Source: Psychroserpens sp041224425 (GTDB taxonomy: Bacteria > Bacteroidota > Bacteroidia > Flavobacteriales > Flavobacteriaceae). From it: a DNA stretch of 64,000 nucleotides. Positions 31,046 through 39,015 of the stretch are shown here, piece after piece (position 1 is the stretch's first letter; each line of letters opens with the position of its first letter). The translations under genes were made by a program, and so were the position numbers. The DNA is taken from contig NZ_JBGFGL010000075.1 in NCBI RefSeq assembly GCF_041224425.1, forward strand, positions 124,001 through 188,000. The letters run 5' to 3'. The notes beneath the pieces are model-generated. The model was given only the letters and a program-made list of their open reading frames with translations. It did no database searches and was not told the DNA's origin.

Positions 31046-32026
31046 ATGTCAGATAATATAGAACACGTTAAATGTCTTATCATAGGTTCTGGTCCTGCTG
31101 GATATACAGCAGCTATTTATGCTGCAAGAGCTAATATGAATCCAGTATTATATCAAGGAACGCAACCTGGAGGACAATTGACAACCACAAATGAAGTTGA
31201 GAATTTTCCTGGTTATCCTGAGGGAATTACTGGTCCTGAAATGATGATTGAGCTTCAAAAGCAAGCTGAACGCTTCGGAACAGATGTTCGTGATGGTTGG
31301 ATTACCAAAGTAGATTTTTCAGGAGATATTCACAAAGTATGGGTGAATGATACTAAAGAAATCCTATGTGATACTGTTATCATTTCGACTGGAGCTTCAG
31401 CGAAATACTTAGGATTGGATTCTGAACAAAAATATTTAAAGCTAGGAGGAGGCGTATCTGCTTGTGCAGTTTGTGATGGCTTCTTCTACAGAAATCAAGA
31501 AGTGGTTATTGTAGGAGCTGGAGATTCGGCCTGTGAAGAGGCACATTACCTTTCTAAATTATGTAAAAAGGTCACTATGCTTGTGAGACGTGATGAATTT
31601 AGAGCATCTAAAATCATGGCTGATCGCGTTAAGAACACTGAAAATATTGAAATTCTTTACAACACTGAAACCGAAGAAGTTCTTGGTGATGGTCAAGTCG
31701 TTACAGGTGTGCGTGTATTCAATAACCAAACTGATGAAAGGTTTGAAATACCTGCAACAGGCTTTTTCGTGGCTATTGGGCATAAGCCTAATACAGATAT
31801 TTTTAAGGATTTCCTTGAATTGGATGAAACAGGTTATATAATCAATAAGCCAGGTAGTACTAAAACCAATATTGAAGGTGTGTTTGTATCGGGTGATGCT
31901 GCAGACCATGTTTACAGACAAGCAGTAACGGCTGCAGGTACAGGTTGTATGGCCGCTTTGGATGCAGAGCGTTATCTAGCTGCTAAAGATTCCAGCTTTG
32001 AGGTGAGTACGTCAACTTATAATTAG
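31046..32026 (+). CDS. trxB: Thioredoxin-disulfide reductase
   Basis: TrxB passes electrons from NADPH through FAD and a redox disulfide to thioredoxin. The FAD-binding GSGPAGYTAAIYAARA is at about 14-30. The redox-active cysteines are C140 and C143 in SACAVCDGFFY, the NADPH-site GAGDSACEEAHYLSK follows, and the closing FAD motif is EGVFVSGDAAD. Full length (326 residues). It is a one-gene unit between a perfect -7 box and a strong terminator. Its companion thioredoxin is not in the window. Confidence 0.97.
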   Translation: MSDNIEHVKCLIIGSGPAGYTAAIYAARANMNPVLYQGTQPGGQLTTTNEVENFPGYPEGITGPEMMIELQKQAERFGTDVRDGWITKVDFSGDIHKVWVNDTKEILCDTVIISTGASAKYLGLDSEQKYLKLGGGVSACAVCDGFFYRNQEVVIVGAGDSACEEAHYLSKLCKKVTMLVRRDEFRASKIMADRVKNTENIEILYNTETEEVLGDGQVVTGVRVFNNQTDERFEIPATGFFVAIGHKPNTDIFKDFLELDETGYIINKPGSTKTNIEGVFVSGDAADHVYRQAVTAAGTGCMAALDAERYLAAKDSSFEVSTSTYN

Positions 32027-32040
32027 ATATTAAATTGAAC

Positions 32041-32070
32041 AAAAAAGGCGCCAATTTTGGCGCCTTTTTT
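32041..32070. terminator. Bidirectional terminator between trxB and the M2 peptidase
   Basis: A near-perfect inverted repeat, AAAAAAGGCGCCAA facing TTGGCGCCTTTTTT. Two convergent genes end on either side, so it stops both. Confidence 0.85.
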
Positions 32071-32090
32071 ATTTAAAAGATGTTTGTCTT

Positions 32091-33905
32091 TTAAAGCGTT
32101 TCTGGAAGTGTATAGGTTCTGCCTTTGTTTTGTTCCTTTAAGTAAGGCATCAATGGTTCAAAGTATTCCAACATTGGTTTAGCACTCATGCCAGTACCAA
32201 CACTTTCCTTTAAAAGTTCTCTCCAATCATTATTAGCGCCACTTTCAAGTACACCTCTTAAAAATGTACCAACATCCTTACTTCCAAAATAATTTGTAGC
32301 ATGCGGATCTTGATTTAGGATATTCTTTGAGATATGATCATGAAACTGAAACAATAAGATATAGGAAACGGCGTAATCATAATATTGAGCCGCATCATTG
32401 TTGATATGTGTTTTTGAAGCTGCGTCGCAATATTCCTCTCCACGATCTGTTGGAGGAACCATACCTTGATATTTTTTAGCTAGTTCCCACCATTTTTTGT
32501 TGAATTGATCCTTCGGTAAATTTTCAGCATAAAGCGCATTCTCAAACTCGGTCATAACACCTGCAGAAAATGGTAAGAATACAATATTGTTCAACGCTTC
32601 TTTAAGAAGGTTTTGAGTTTCATTTATTTCAGCATCTGCATCAACTAAACCTTTTCCGGCTAAGAATGGTTTTTGCATGGCAGCAAACCCAAGTAAACTT
32701 CCAATGGCTTCATGGTAACCACGATTGGCACCTCCTCGAAGCAAAGGTGGCACATTCGGATTGGTATAGGCTTGATAGTAATAAATGTGTCCTAATTCAT
32801 GGTGAATTGTTTCGTAGTATTCTGCAGTTGGCTCTACGCTCATCAAACATCTCAGATCATTTTTCAAATCCATATGCCAAGCAGAAGCATGATTGTTCTT
32901 TTTGTAAGGTGCATCGGCTGGAAGTGGATACATACTTGATTTTTCATAAAAGCTTTTCGGAAGGGCATCAAAACCAATGCTTTTATAAAAGTTTTCGCCT
33001 TCTTTTACAATCCATTCAGGATCCTTATCGGCCAAAACACCGTCAATGTCCAATCCTTCAACATTTACCAAGGCACTCCAGTCTTGTCCCCAACGATTAG
33101 GCAACCAATGTGCAGGTAGATATTCAGGAACTTCAGCATTGTATTTTTTTGCAAGTTCATAACGAGCCCAAGTATGCAGCTCTCTATATAAAGGCCAAAC
33201 CTCTTTTACCATTTTGTTCATTTCATCAAGCATTTCTTGACGCGTCATTCCATAGTCGGATACTTGGTATGAGAAATAGTCATCATAACCGAGAGCGCTC
33301 ACTGTTTCATTGCGTAATTCTCTTAGGTTTGCCAGGCCGTCTTTCAATCCGACACCTACTGCTTTTGAAGCTTCCCAATACTTTAGGCGTTCATCTTCTT
33401 TATTTGATTCTCTCAAAACCTTATCGATATCTCCAGTTGTGACTGAGGTTTCATTTACTTTAAAATCGAACCCAAACAACTTTTCGTTTTGAGCGTTTTC
33501 AGCAGTAATTCGCTCTTTTACCAAATCTGAAACTATTTCAGGATTGTTGGCTGCGGCATATAAAATGGTGTTGAGCTGGCGTACTTGAACCGTATCCAAT
33601 TCAGCTTTATATTCTAAGAATTTTCGTGTTTTGTCAATGACTTCAGAGCTTCCTGTAAATTTAGCAAGAGCTTCGTTGGCTTGCTGAACTTTATAAGCAT
33701 TTGTTGTGTCACCTGGAATAATTTTAGTGTTGGCATCCCATTCCGCTAGAGCAGAATCATAATATAATTTTACGAAGTCATTGGTGTAGTCATCTAAAAA
33801 TGCCTGAACATCTTCTTTGGAAACTTTGGTTGCTTCATTTTGGTTGTCTTTCTTACAGGCTATACTAGAGAAAAGAATAGCCATCAATAAGAGTGTTTTT
33901 TTCAT
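32091..33905 (-). CDS. M2-family (ACE-like) zinc peptidase, lipoprotein
   Basis: A 604-residue exported peptidase resembling animal angiotensin-converting enzyme. The zinc motif HELGH is at 369-373, and the third ligand E399 lies in GYHEAIGSLLGFA. Surrounding AEYYETIHHELGHIYYYQAY and the alpha-helical body also match family M2. The signal LLLMAILFSSIAC has a lipobox cysteine at about 17, so it is probably anchored at the periplasmic face of the outer membrane. M2 enzymes remove C-terminal dipeptides from peptides; the natural substrate here is unknown. It is a one-gene unit converging on trxB. Confidence 0.93.
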   Translation of the reverse strand: MKKTLLLMAILFSSIACKKDNQNEATKVSKEDVQAFLDDYTNDFVKLYYDSALAEWDANTKIIPGDTTNAYKVQQANEALAKFTGSSEVIDKTRKFLEYKAELDTVQVRQLNTILYAAANNPEIVSDLVKERITAENAQNEKLFGFDFKVNETSVTTGDIDKVLRESNKEDERLKYWEASKAVGVGLKDGLANLRELRNETVSALGYDDYFSYQVSDYGMTRQEMLDEMNKMVKEVWPLYRELHTWARYELAKKYNAEVPEYLPAHWLPNRWGQDWSALVNVEGLDIDGVLADKDPEWIVKEGENFYKSIGFDALPKSFYEKSSMYPLPADAPYKKNNHASAWHMDLKNDLRCLMSVEPTAEYYETIHHELGHIYYYQAYTNPNVPPLLRGGANRGYHEAIGSLLGFAAMQKPFLAGKGLVDADAEINETQNLLKEALNNIVFLPFSAGVMTEFENALYAENLPKDQFNKKWWELAKKYQGMVPPTDRGEEYCDAASKTHINNDAAQYYDYAVSYILLFQFHDHISKNILNQDPHATNYFGSKDVGTFLRGVLESGANNDWRELLKESVGTGMSAKPMLEYFEPLMPYLKEQNKGRTYTLPETL

Positions 33906-33922
33906 TTTGAGTGTATTTGAGT

Positions 33923-33930
33923 TAAAGTTA
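33923..33930 (-). promoter_or_regulatory. Possible -7 box of the M2 peptidase
   Basis: The minus strand reads TAACTTTA, one mismatch from TAnnTTTG, 17 bp upstream of the ATG. Confidence 0.4.
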
Positions 33931-33937
33931 GGTGTAA

Positions 33938-34774
33938 TTATTTTTCTTTTTTCTGAAGTTTAGCCGTGTCAATAAATTTGTTTAAGGCAATTTTAGGATT
34001 GCCATATAAATAGACTTCACTTGTGCCAGATATTTCCAATGTGACAGATTCTAAGACTTCAAGATAGGCATCACTTGCAAATTCATTGTTGGAGGTACAG
34101 ATTTTAGCACTGAAATTTTTACCATTGAATTGAGAGTTGTTATCTGTGTTTAGTTGTAAGTTATCGGTTGTGCCTTCCACATCGATATTAGCACGTTGAT
34201 ATAAATCTACTTTTGTTTCTTTAGAATTGACCAAAGCATCTAATTTTCCATTATCGCTAATTTCAATTTTAGTATTTGTAGCTGTGATGTTAAGTTTTGT
34301 TTTGGATTTATCTAGACTTGTAAAGTTGAAGGAATTTGCCTTAATATTCATATAGACTCGTGAAGAGCCCGACGCTTTTAGGTAGGCATTATCAAGTTCT
34401 AAAGAAGTAAGGGACCTAATTTCGGCATTGTCGCGTGCTTCAATTCGAGAAAGTCCATCACTATAGTTGATCTTGATGTTCATTTTTTTACTAGACCTTA
34501 TGTCTACTGTAGTTTTAAGCGTAAGAACACTATCTTTTACTTCAATTGTGATGTAGTCATGAAGATTATCATCTGTTTCAATTTCGACTGAAGGCTTACT
34601 GTTGTAAAACAATTCAACTTCAAAGTCTTCACCAATTACTATGGCATTAAATGGGTCGACGTAAGTTTGTTTAACGGTAACATTTCTATCGCCTTTAACT
34701 TTTTCCTCATCTTGGGCAATGCCAAGTGCATTGAATCCAATAACCATCAACAAAAACAAGGTAATATGTTTCAT
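33938..34774 (-). CDS. GIN-domain (DUF2807) exported protein
   Basis: A 278-residue protein with a cleavable-type signal (LFLLMVIGFNALGIAQ) and a GIN domain (DUF2807). The typical opening DPFNAIVIGEDFEVELFYNSKPSVEIETDDNL (read in two parts) is followed by repeated short strands such as ARDNAEIRSLTSLELDNAYLKASG, forming an expected single-stranded beta-helix. DUF2807 proteins are common exported or lipid-anchored proteins in Bacteroidota with unknown function. This one ends in a lysine-rich tail. It is the last gene of the PadR-PspC-GIN cluster; a terminator separates it from the other GIN gene, so it probably has its own promoter. Confidence 0.82.
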   Translation of the reverse strand: MKHITLFLLMVIGFNALGIAQDEEKVKGDRNVTVKQTYVDPFNAIVIGEDFEVELFYNSKPSVEIETDDNLHDYITIEVKDSVLTLKTTVDIRSSKKMNIKINYSDGLSRIEARDNAEIRSLTSLELDNAYLKASGSSRVYMNIKANSFNFTSLDKSKTKLNITATNTKIEISDNGKLDALVNSKETKVDLYQRANIDVEGTTDNLQLNTDNNSQFNGKNFSAKICTSNNEFASDAYLEVLESVTLEISGTSEVYLYGNPKIALNKFIDTAKLQKKEK

Positions 34775-34804
34775 CTATTATCAATTAAGTATTATAGCAA
34801 ATAT

Positions 34805-34848
34805 AAAACAAAAACCATCCCAAACTCAAATTGAGCCTGAAATGGTTT
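34805..34848 (-). terminator. Rho-independent terminator between the two GIN genes
   Basis: On the minus strand a long stem AACCATTTCAGGCTCA pairs with TGAGTTTGGGATGGTT, using several G-U pairs, and is followed by a T-rich run. Confidence 0.75.
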
Positions 34849-34858
34849 AGAAAACAAG

Positions 34859-34877
34859 TTGGTTAGTTGGTTGGTTG
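34859..34877. repeat. Tetranucleotide (TTGG)n repeat
   Basis: The plus strand reads TTGGTTAGTTGGTTGGTTG, an imperfect tetranucleotide repeat immediately downstream of the stop of the lipoprotein GIN gene. It is non-coding, and a hairpin follows. Confidence 0.7.
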
Positions 34878-34881
34878 TGCG

Positions 34882-35598
34882 CTATTGTTTTCTGATATTT
34901 CCTGATGGACCATCGTTTGTTTCAACAATTTCTGGATCACCATAATATTTTACATCACCTCCGCTGTTTGCACTAGCAGTAAGTTTTTTAGAGGTGTTTA
35001 CTGTAACATCTGCACCACTATTAGCTTCAGCTCGTGTGGTTTCAGCTTTAAGGTTTTCAGCCTTGATATCGCTTCCGCTACTGGCTTCCGCAGTAAAGGA
35101 TTTTGTTGTGCCCGAAAGTTTGATATCGCTTCCACTGGAAGCTTCGCAAATGATTGTTTCGGCTTCAACATCTAATTCCACATCACTTCCACTAGAGGAT
35201 GAAATTTCAAGCGATGTCACAGAAATCATACCTGTAGACATTACATCACTACCGCTTGAAGTTGATAATCGCTCTAGGTTGTCTAAGCTGACCATAATTT
35301 TTTTAGAGGCAGCGTAGCTTATGTTTTCTTCAGAATAGATATGCAATACGCCGTTTTCAACTTCAGTTATAATAATATCTTGAAGATTTTCATCGGCTTG
35401 AACTTTGACACTTTCAGTGGTGCCTTGTGTTAGATAGACATCTAAACCTCTGCTGACTTCAATGGCATCGAAATCTGAGTTTAAGGTGCGTTCTGAAGTT
35501 GTTACGTTACCATTTCCTTTCACACCAAAATTGAATTGGCAGGATACCATTAAAATACTTAACAGTGTAGTTACAATGATTTTTGTTAATGTTGTCAT
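34882..35598 (-). CDS. GIN-domain (DUF2807) lipoprotein with SGSD repeats
   Basis: A 238-residue lipoprotein starting at ATG 35598 (signal LTKIIVTTLLSILMVSC, cysteine 20); a frame opening further upstream lacks a signal at its start. The GIN domain (DUF2807) begins DFDAIEVSRGLDVYLTQG. From about 114 the protein has six copies of a short turn, SSGSDV at 114 and 135, SSGSDI at 154 and 173, NSGADV at 193 and NSGGDV at 211, spaced 18-21 residues. This is the period of a beta-helix rung. The upstream leader holds an inverted repeat and AATC repeats. It lies 58 bp downstream of the NTF2-like gene. Confidence 0.85.
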   Translation of the reverse strand: MTTLTKIIVTTLLSILMVSCQFNFGVKGNGNVTTSERTLNSDFDAIEVSRGLDVYLTQGTTESVKVQADENLQDIIITEVENGVLHIYSEENISYAASKKIMVSLDNLERLSTSSGSDVMSTGMISVTSLEISSSSGSDVELDVEAETIICEASSGSDIKLSGTTKSFTAEASSGSDIKAENLKAETTRAEANSGADVTVNTSKKLTASANSGGDVKYYGDPEIVETNDGPSGNIRKQ

Positions 35599-35613
35599 GA
35601 TTGATAGTTTTTT

Positions 35614-35628
35614 GCTGATATGATCAGC
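35614..35628. promoter_or_regulatory. Inverted repeat in the leader of the GIN lipoprotein gene
   Basis: GCTGAT-ATG-ATCAGC, a perfect 6-bp inverted repeat, lies 15 bp before the ATG. It could be an operator (for example for the cluster's PadR regulator) or an RNA hairpin near the start codon. Confidence 0.4.
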
Positions 35629-35631
35629 CGT

Positions 35632-35648
35632 GTTTATGATTGATTGTT
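35632..35648. repeat. (AATC)n leader repeat
   Basis: The minus strand contains CAATCAATCATAAA upstream of the GIN lipoprotein gene, similar to repeats at 36141-36168 and 38401-38417. Confidence 0.5.
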
Positions 35649-35656
35649 TTTTTAAT

Positions 35657-36154
35657 TTATTTTGGCATTTGATGGTCATAACTTATGACACGTTTTAAAT
35701 ACCATTTTCCATTTTCTATAATCCATAAATGGGAAAATTTAGCAATGCTTCCTGCAACCTCTTTGCCATTGATGGTTTCATAAAACCTATGAATGCCATT
35801 TTGTAAAGCACCATAAACTTCTCCATTGCGTTTTAGAGGATAAACCTCTAAAGATCCATCAACAAGTTCCCGTCTCGATTTGGTCTTATTATGAGCGTTG
35901 CAAATACCTTTTTTCATGGTTGCAATGAAACCAGATTTTGAGGCTTCTAATCCAGCAATATCATGATAGAATTCAAAATCTTCCGAAACAAGTTCTTCTA
36001 AGTATTGTGTTTCACACTTGTTGAATGCACATTCAAACAATAGGCTGTCCTTGCTTTTAAGTGTTTTGTATACTTCGGAATCTAATGCTGATTGGGCATT
36101 AAGGTTGGTTAAGATTCCGAAGATACACCACACTATGAAAATTGATTGATTCAT
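35657..36154 (-). CDS. NTF2-like (DUF4440) exported protein
   Basis: A 165-residue protein with a signal peptide (SIFIVWCIFGILTNLNAQ) and a cone-like NTF2-fold domain: ALFECAFNKC-type helix, LEELVSEDFEFYHDIAGLEASK, and the late SIAKFSHLWIIENGKWYLKRVISYDHQ. The order of helix, hydrophobic strand and W-x-I/L pattern is that of DUF4440/SnoaL-like proteins. Function is open: members range from enzymes to ligand binders. It lies 89 bp downstream of the PspC gene and 58 bp upstream of the GIN lipoprotein. Its start codon is embedded in an AATC repeat. Confidence 0.8.
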   Translation of the reverse strand: MNQSIFIVWCIFGILTNLNAQSALDSEVYKTLKSKDSLLFECAFNKCETQYLEELVSEDFEFYHDIAGLEASKSGFIATMKKGICNAHNKTKSRRELVDGSLEVYPLKRNGEVYGALQNGIHRFYETINGKEVAGSIAKFSHLWIIENGKWYLKRVISYDHQMPK

Positions 36155-36168
36155 TGATTTTTGATTGA
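36141..36168. repeat. (AATC)n repeat across the NTF2-like gene start
   Basis: On the minus strand CAATCAAAAATCA precedes the ATG at 36154, and AATCAATCAAT follows, coding NQSI. Confidence 0.5.
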
Positions 36169-36243
36169 CGGTTCAAATATTTTAATTTTCTAACATTTTA
36201 AATAACTAAACCTACTGAACTGTAGTTTTTTAAAGATGAATTG

Positions 36244-38019
36244 TTAGTTGTCGTCTGAAGTGATTTCAATACCATCTTCATCAATATTGACCCTTATGCT
36301 TTCAGACTCTGCTTTTACACCTTCATCATTTATTCTTAAACTATTGTCTCTTGTGTTGATTTCAATAGTATCTTCGTTAATCTTAATTCCAGAAGCCTCA
36401 TCCTTGATATCGACTTTCACTTTGAACTCTTTATCTTCAGGACAATCTAAGCAAGTCACGCCATTGGTGGTGATTTCCAAATAATGGTTTTCCATACCAT
36501 TATCTAGGATATCGTTGTAATAGCTTGAATTTCTATGGAACGAATAGGTGTTTTCTTCAGCATACAAAATGGTTCCTTCAGGAAGGTAAAGCGTAACCTC
36601 AATATTTTGATCTCTATACTTGTTATCAAAATCAGTCGTGAGATAACCATCGAGTTCCAATCGCTTTCCATTTAATAAAAAGTTATAGTTTACAGCTTCA
36701 GCACGTTGTTTGGCTTCTTTGTAATTTTTCCCTTCAGCATTTTTTTCGATATTTAAATACGCCAGTGAATCTTTAGTAGATCTTACGATCAATCGAACAT
36801 CACTACTGTAAATGAGTTTATTGTCATTTTCGTCGTAAACAGGTTTGAACAAATTATGATGTCTTCCAAATTGTTTGGTGTACATAGTGTTTCCTATAAC
36901 AGCTAAGGTCAAGGTGTCTTTTGTTTTGATATCTAAACGTTCTTTTTTTATGACTGAAGCATCAAAGGCATGCTCACTCGCTTGTCTGATACCAATTATA
37001 ACGGTACCAACCATCGCCATGATCCACAATCCTAAAAGCGTGAATTTTGCAATATTTCCAATAGATTTCAGATTGTTTACCAAAATCTTTAATCCTAAAT
37101 AAAGCACAAAGAAGAATGGTACACCAATAGCAAATAAACTAATCAATGCTATAAGCCAGACTGGTGTGTTTGCAGCATTTGCGGCTTGAAAAAAGTCTAA
37201 ACCAGGAAAATGGATGAAATCAACAGTACCTAGGCTCAAACAAAGGATCAACAAGGATATCAATGTGGAAGCACCAACAATGATAAGTATGATTCCAATA
37301 AATTTGGCAAACACTTTAAGGAAAAACATAATAATGTCACCTATGGTATCAAAAAAATTCTTTGAAGACGATTTTATTTTTTCGCCTTGCCTGGGTAAAT
37401 CGACTTGTTTTACGGTATCTGAAACGGTTTTTGAAACACTGTCAAATCCGTCCTTGATTTTTTTTTCAATGTTGGAGATATTGACAGGCTCACCAGTCAT
37501 GGTCAACTTTTCAGAAGTCGTTTTTGCTTCAGGAATCAATACCCACAATAGAATATAGAATAAGATTCCAGTTCCAGCACCAATGATAAGTAAGATCCAG
37601 ATCAAACGAATCCAAAGGGCATCAATACCAAAATAATGAGCTAATCCAGCTGAAACACCTCCAATGTAAGAGTTGTCTGTATCACGATATAGTTTTTTTG
37701 ATGGTCTTGAACTTGAACTATAAGTTGCTCTTGGTTCGTCTTCAAAGATTTCATCATCGACCAGATAATCTTCTGGTTGTCCCATGATTGCGATGACTTC
37801 ATCAACTTCCTTGATACGCACCACTTGCTTGTCGTTTTGAACGCGCTCGCTAAACAATTCCGCAATACGTGCTTCAATATCAGCGATGATCTCAGATCGA
37901 CCTTGAGAGTCTGTAAATGAACGTTTTATAGCCTCAAGATAGCGTTGTAATTTTAAGTATGCATCTTCATCAATATGGAAGAATATACCTGCTAAATTTA
38001 TGTTGACTGTCTTATTCAT
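36244..38019 (-). CDS. PspC-domain envelope-stress protein
   Basis: A 591-residue membrane protein. A cytoplasmic helical region (about 1-90, with FHIDEDAYLKLQRYL and IIADIEARIAELFSE) precedes the PspC domain at about 108-165: KLYRDTDNSYIGGVSAGLAHYFGID then hydrophobic WIRLIWILLIIGAGTG. Four or five more membrane segments follow (about 225-370). A large periplasmic C-terminal region of beta strands (about 375-591) ends in acidic repeats such as INTRDNSLRINDEG. PspC takes part in the phage-shock envelope response. Its ATG overlaps the PadR stop by one base (TAATG), so the regulator and PspC are co-translated. No PspA or PspF is in the window. Confidence 0.9.
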   Translation of the reverse strand: MNKTVNINLAGIFFHIDEDAYLKLQRYLEAIKRSFTDSQGRSEIIADIEARIAELFSERVQNDKQVVRIKEVDEVIAIMGQPEDYLVDDEIFEDEPRATYSSSSRPSKKLYRDTDNSYIGGVSAGLAHYFGIDALWIRLIWILLIIGAGTGILFYILLWVLIPEAKTTSEKLTMTGEPVNISNIEKKIKDGFDSVSKTVSDTVKQVDLPRQGEKIKSSSKNFFDTIGDIIMFFLKVFAKFIGIILIIVGASTLISLLILCLSLGTVDFIHFPGLDFFQAANAANTPVWLIALISLFAIGVPFFFVLYLGLKILVNNLKSIGNIAKFTLLGLWIMAMVGTVIIGIRQASEHAFDASVIKKERLDIKTKDTLTLAVIGNTMYTKQFGRHHNLFKPVYDENDNKLIYSSDVRLIVRSTKDSLAYLNIEKNAEGKNYKEAKQRAEAVNYNFLLNGKRLELDGYLTTDFDNKYRDQNIEVTLYLPEGTILYAEENTYSFHRNSSYYNDILDNGMENHYLEITTNGVTCLDCPEDKEFKVKVDIKDEASGIKINEDTIEINTRDNSLRINDEGVKAESESIRVNIDEDGIEITSDDN

Positions 38020-38357
38020 TATTTATTTGTTTTTTGTCTTGTTACTAGGTTAACTGCATTTTGTAATTCGTCCCATGTTGTGTTTAATTCCTTTAAAAAC
38101 AACTGTCCGGTTTCAGTAAGGCCATAATACTTTCGTGGTGGACCTGAAGTGGATTCTTCCCAACGATAATTGAGCAATCCTGCGTTTTTTAATCTTGTTA
38201 GTAGCGGATAAATAGTTCCTTCTACCACAAGCATTTTTGCGTCTTTGAGTGTATCAAGTATTTCTGCAACGTAGGCATCATCATCTTTTAAGACGGATAG
38301 TATGCAGTATTCCAATACACCTTTTCGCATTTGTGCTTTTGTGTTTTCTATCTTCAT
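38019..38357 (-). CDS. PadR-family transcriptional regulator
   Basis: A 112-residue winged-helix repressor of the PadR type: KGVLEYCILSVLKDDDAYVAEIL, the recognition region VVEGTIYPLLTRLKNAGLLNYRWEESTSGPPRKYYGLTETGQ (read in parts) and a C-terminal dimerisation helix. PadR regulators commonly repress a neighbouring gene in response to a ligand. Here the overlap with pspC suggests it controls its own operon. Its leader carries a (GATT)4 repeat about 45 bp before the ATG. The inducer is unknown. Confidence 0.9.
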   Translation of the reverse strand: MKIENTKAQMRKGVLEYCILSVLKDDDAYVAEILDTLKDAKMLVVEGTIYPLLTRLKNAGLLNYRWEESTSGPPRKYYGLTETGQLFLKELNTTWDELQNAVNLVTRQKTNK

Positions 38358-38400
38358 ATTCGAATTAGATTAAATGTTGTAAAAAAACTGTTCATTTTTT

Positions 38401-38417
38401 GATTGATTGATTGATTT
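38401..38417. repeat. (GATT)4 repeat upstream of padR
   Basis: The plus strand reads GATTGATTGATTGATTT, a four-copy tetranucleotide repeat between the DUF4870 stop and the PadR start. Confidence 0.65.
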
Positions 38418-38424
38418 GATGTTT

Positions 38425-38871
38425 TTATTTTAAAAAGTCAATGGTTAACGGATAGTGGTAAAACTCACCATCTCTGGCTTTCAAGCTAGCAATGACGATA
38501 AAGACCAATTCCAGTATAAATCCGAGTATTGCTAAAAAACCAAGACTTCCTCCAATATAGAGTAGAGGAGATGGTTCAGATAAGCTTATATGGACACCAT
38601 CGAAAGGATCAATATCTATAAAATTGAATCCGTCAAATAAATTAAATATGAAAAACGGAACCGACAGTAATCCTAAAATAAGCGCATACAATAAAATGCT
38701 CATTTGAAAATTAATAGCTTGCTTTCCATGGCTGTCTACAAACTCTGATTTATCCTTATTCGCCATCCATAATATGATGGGTCCAATAAAGTTTCCAAAT
38801 GGAATCAAGAACCTACTAAAGGTTGATAAATGGATAAACGTGGCGATGTTTTTTTGGTGGTTGTCTAACAT
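38425..38871 (-). CDS. DUF4870 small membrane protein
   Basis: A 148-residue membrane protein with about three hydrophobic segments, opening KNIATFIHLSTFSRFLIPFGNFIGPIILW and continuing with KDKSEFVDSHGKQAINFQMSILLY. This is the DUF4870 pattern: a short helix, a polar HGKxxINF motif and further helices. It is an uncharacterised inner-membrane family in Bacteroidota and Firmicutes. A perfect -7 box lies 30 bp upstream. It is followed by padR after 67 bp and may be co-transcribed with the PspC cluster, though the repeat in that gap could hold a separate promoter. Confidence 0.82.
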   Translation of the reverse strand: MLDNHQKNIATFIHLSTFSRFLIPFGNFIGPIILWMANKDKSEFVDSHGKQAINFQMSILLYALILGLLSVPFFIFNLFDGFNFIDIDPFDGVHISLSEPSPLLYIGGSLGFLAILGFILELVFIVIASLKARDGEFYHYPLTIDFLK

Positions 38872-38900
38872 GATTTTAAAACATATAGTAATTTCTTATA

Positions 38901-38908
38901 CAAATATA
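38901..38908 (-). promoter_or_regulatory. -7 box of the DUF4870/PadR cluster
   Basis: The minus strand reads TATATTTG, matching TAnnTTTG, with the DUF4870 ATG 30 bp downstream. Confidence 0.5.
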
Positions 38909-38988
38909 TGTCTTAAAGAAGGTATTGTGTTACGCATAGTACTAAAAATTAACAAAATATTAACAATTGATGCTACCGTTTTTTTCAA

Positions 38989-38996
38989 TACTTTTA
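38989..38996 (+). promoter_or_regulatory. Possible -7 box of the DUF4442 gene
   Basis: TACTTTTA is one mismatch from TAnnTTTG and lies 20 bp before the ATG. Confidence 0.4.
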
Positions 38997-39015
38997 CTGA
39001 AAACATATTGTAGAA

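Noticed and set aside
32666..33442. Two long open frames on the plus strand inside the M2 peptidase gene
   Set aside because: They have no start context or recognisable domain and lie entirely antisense to a well-supported gene with intact catalytic motifs.
34994..35317. 107-codon open frame on the plus strand inside the GIN lipoprotein
   Set aside because: Its leucine/serine-rich product is the antisense reading of the SGSD repeats.
38401..38417. CRISPR-like or mobile-element repeat
   Set aside because: Units are 4 bp with no spacers and no terminal repeats or transposase nearby.
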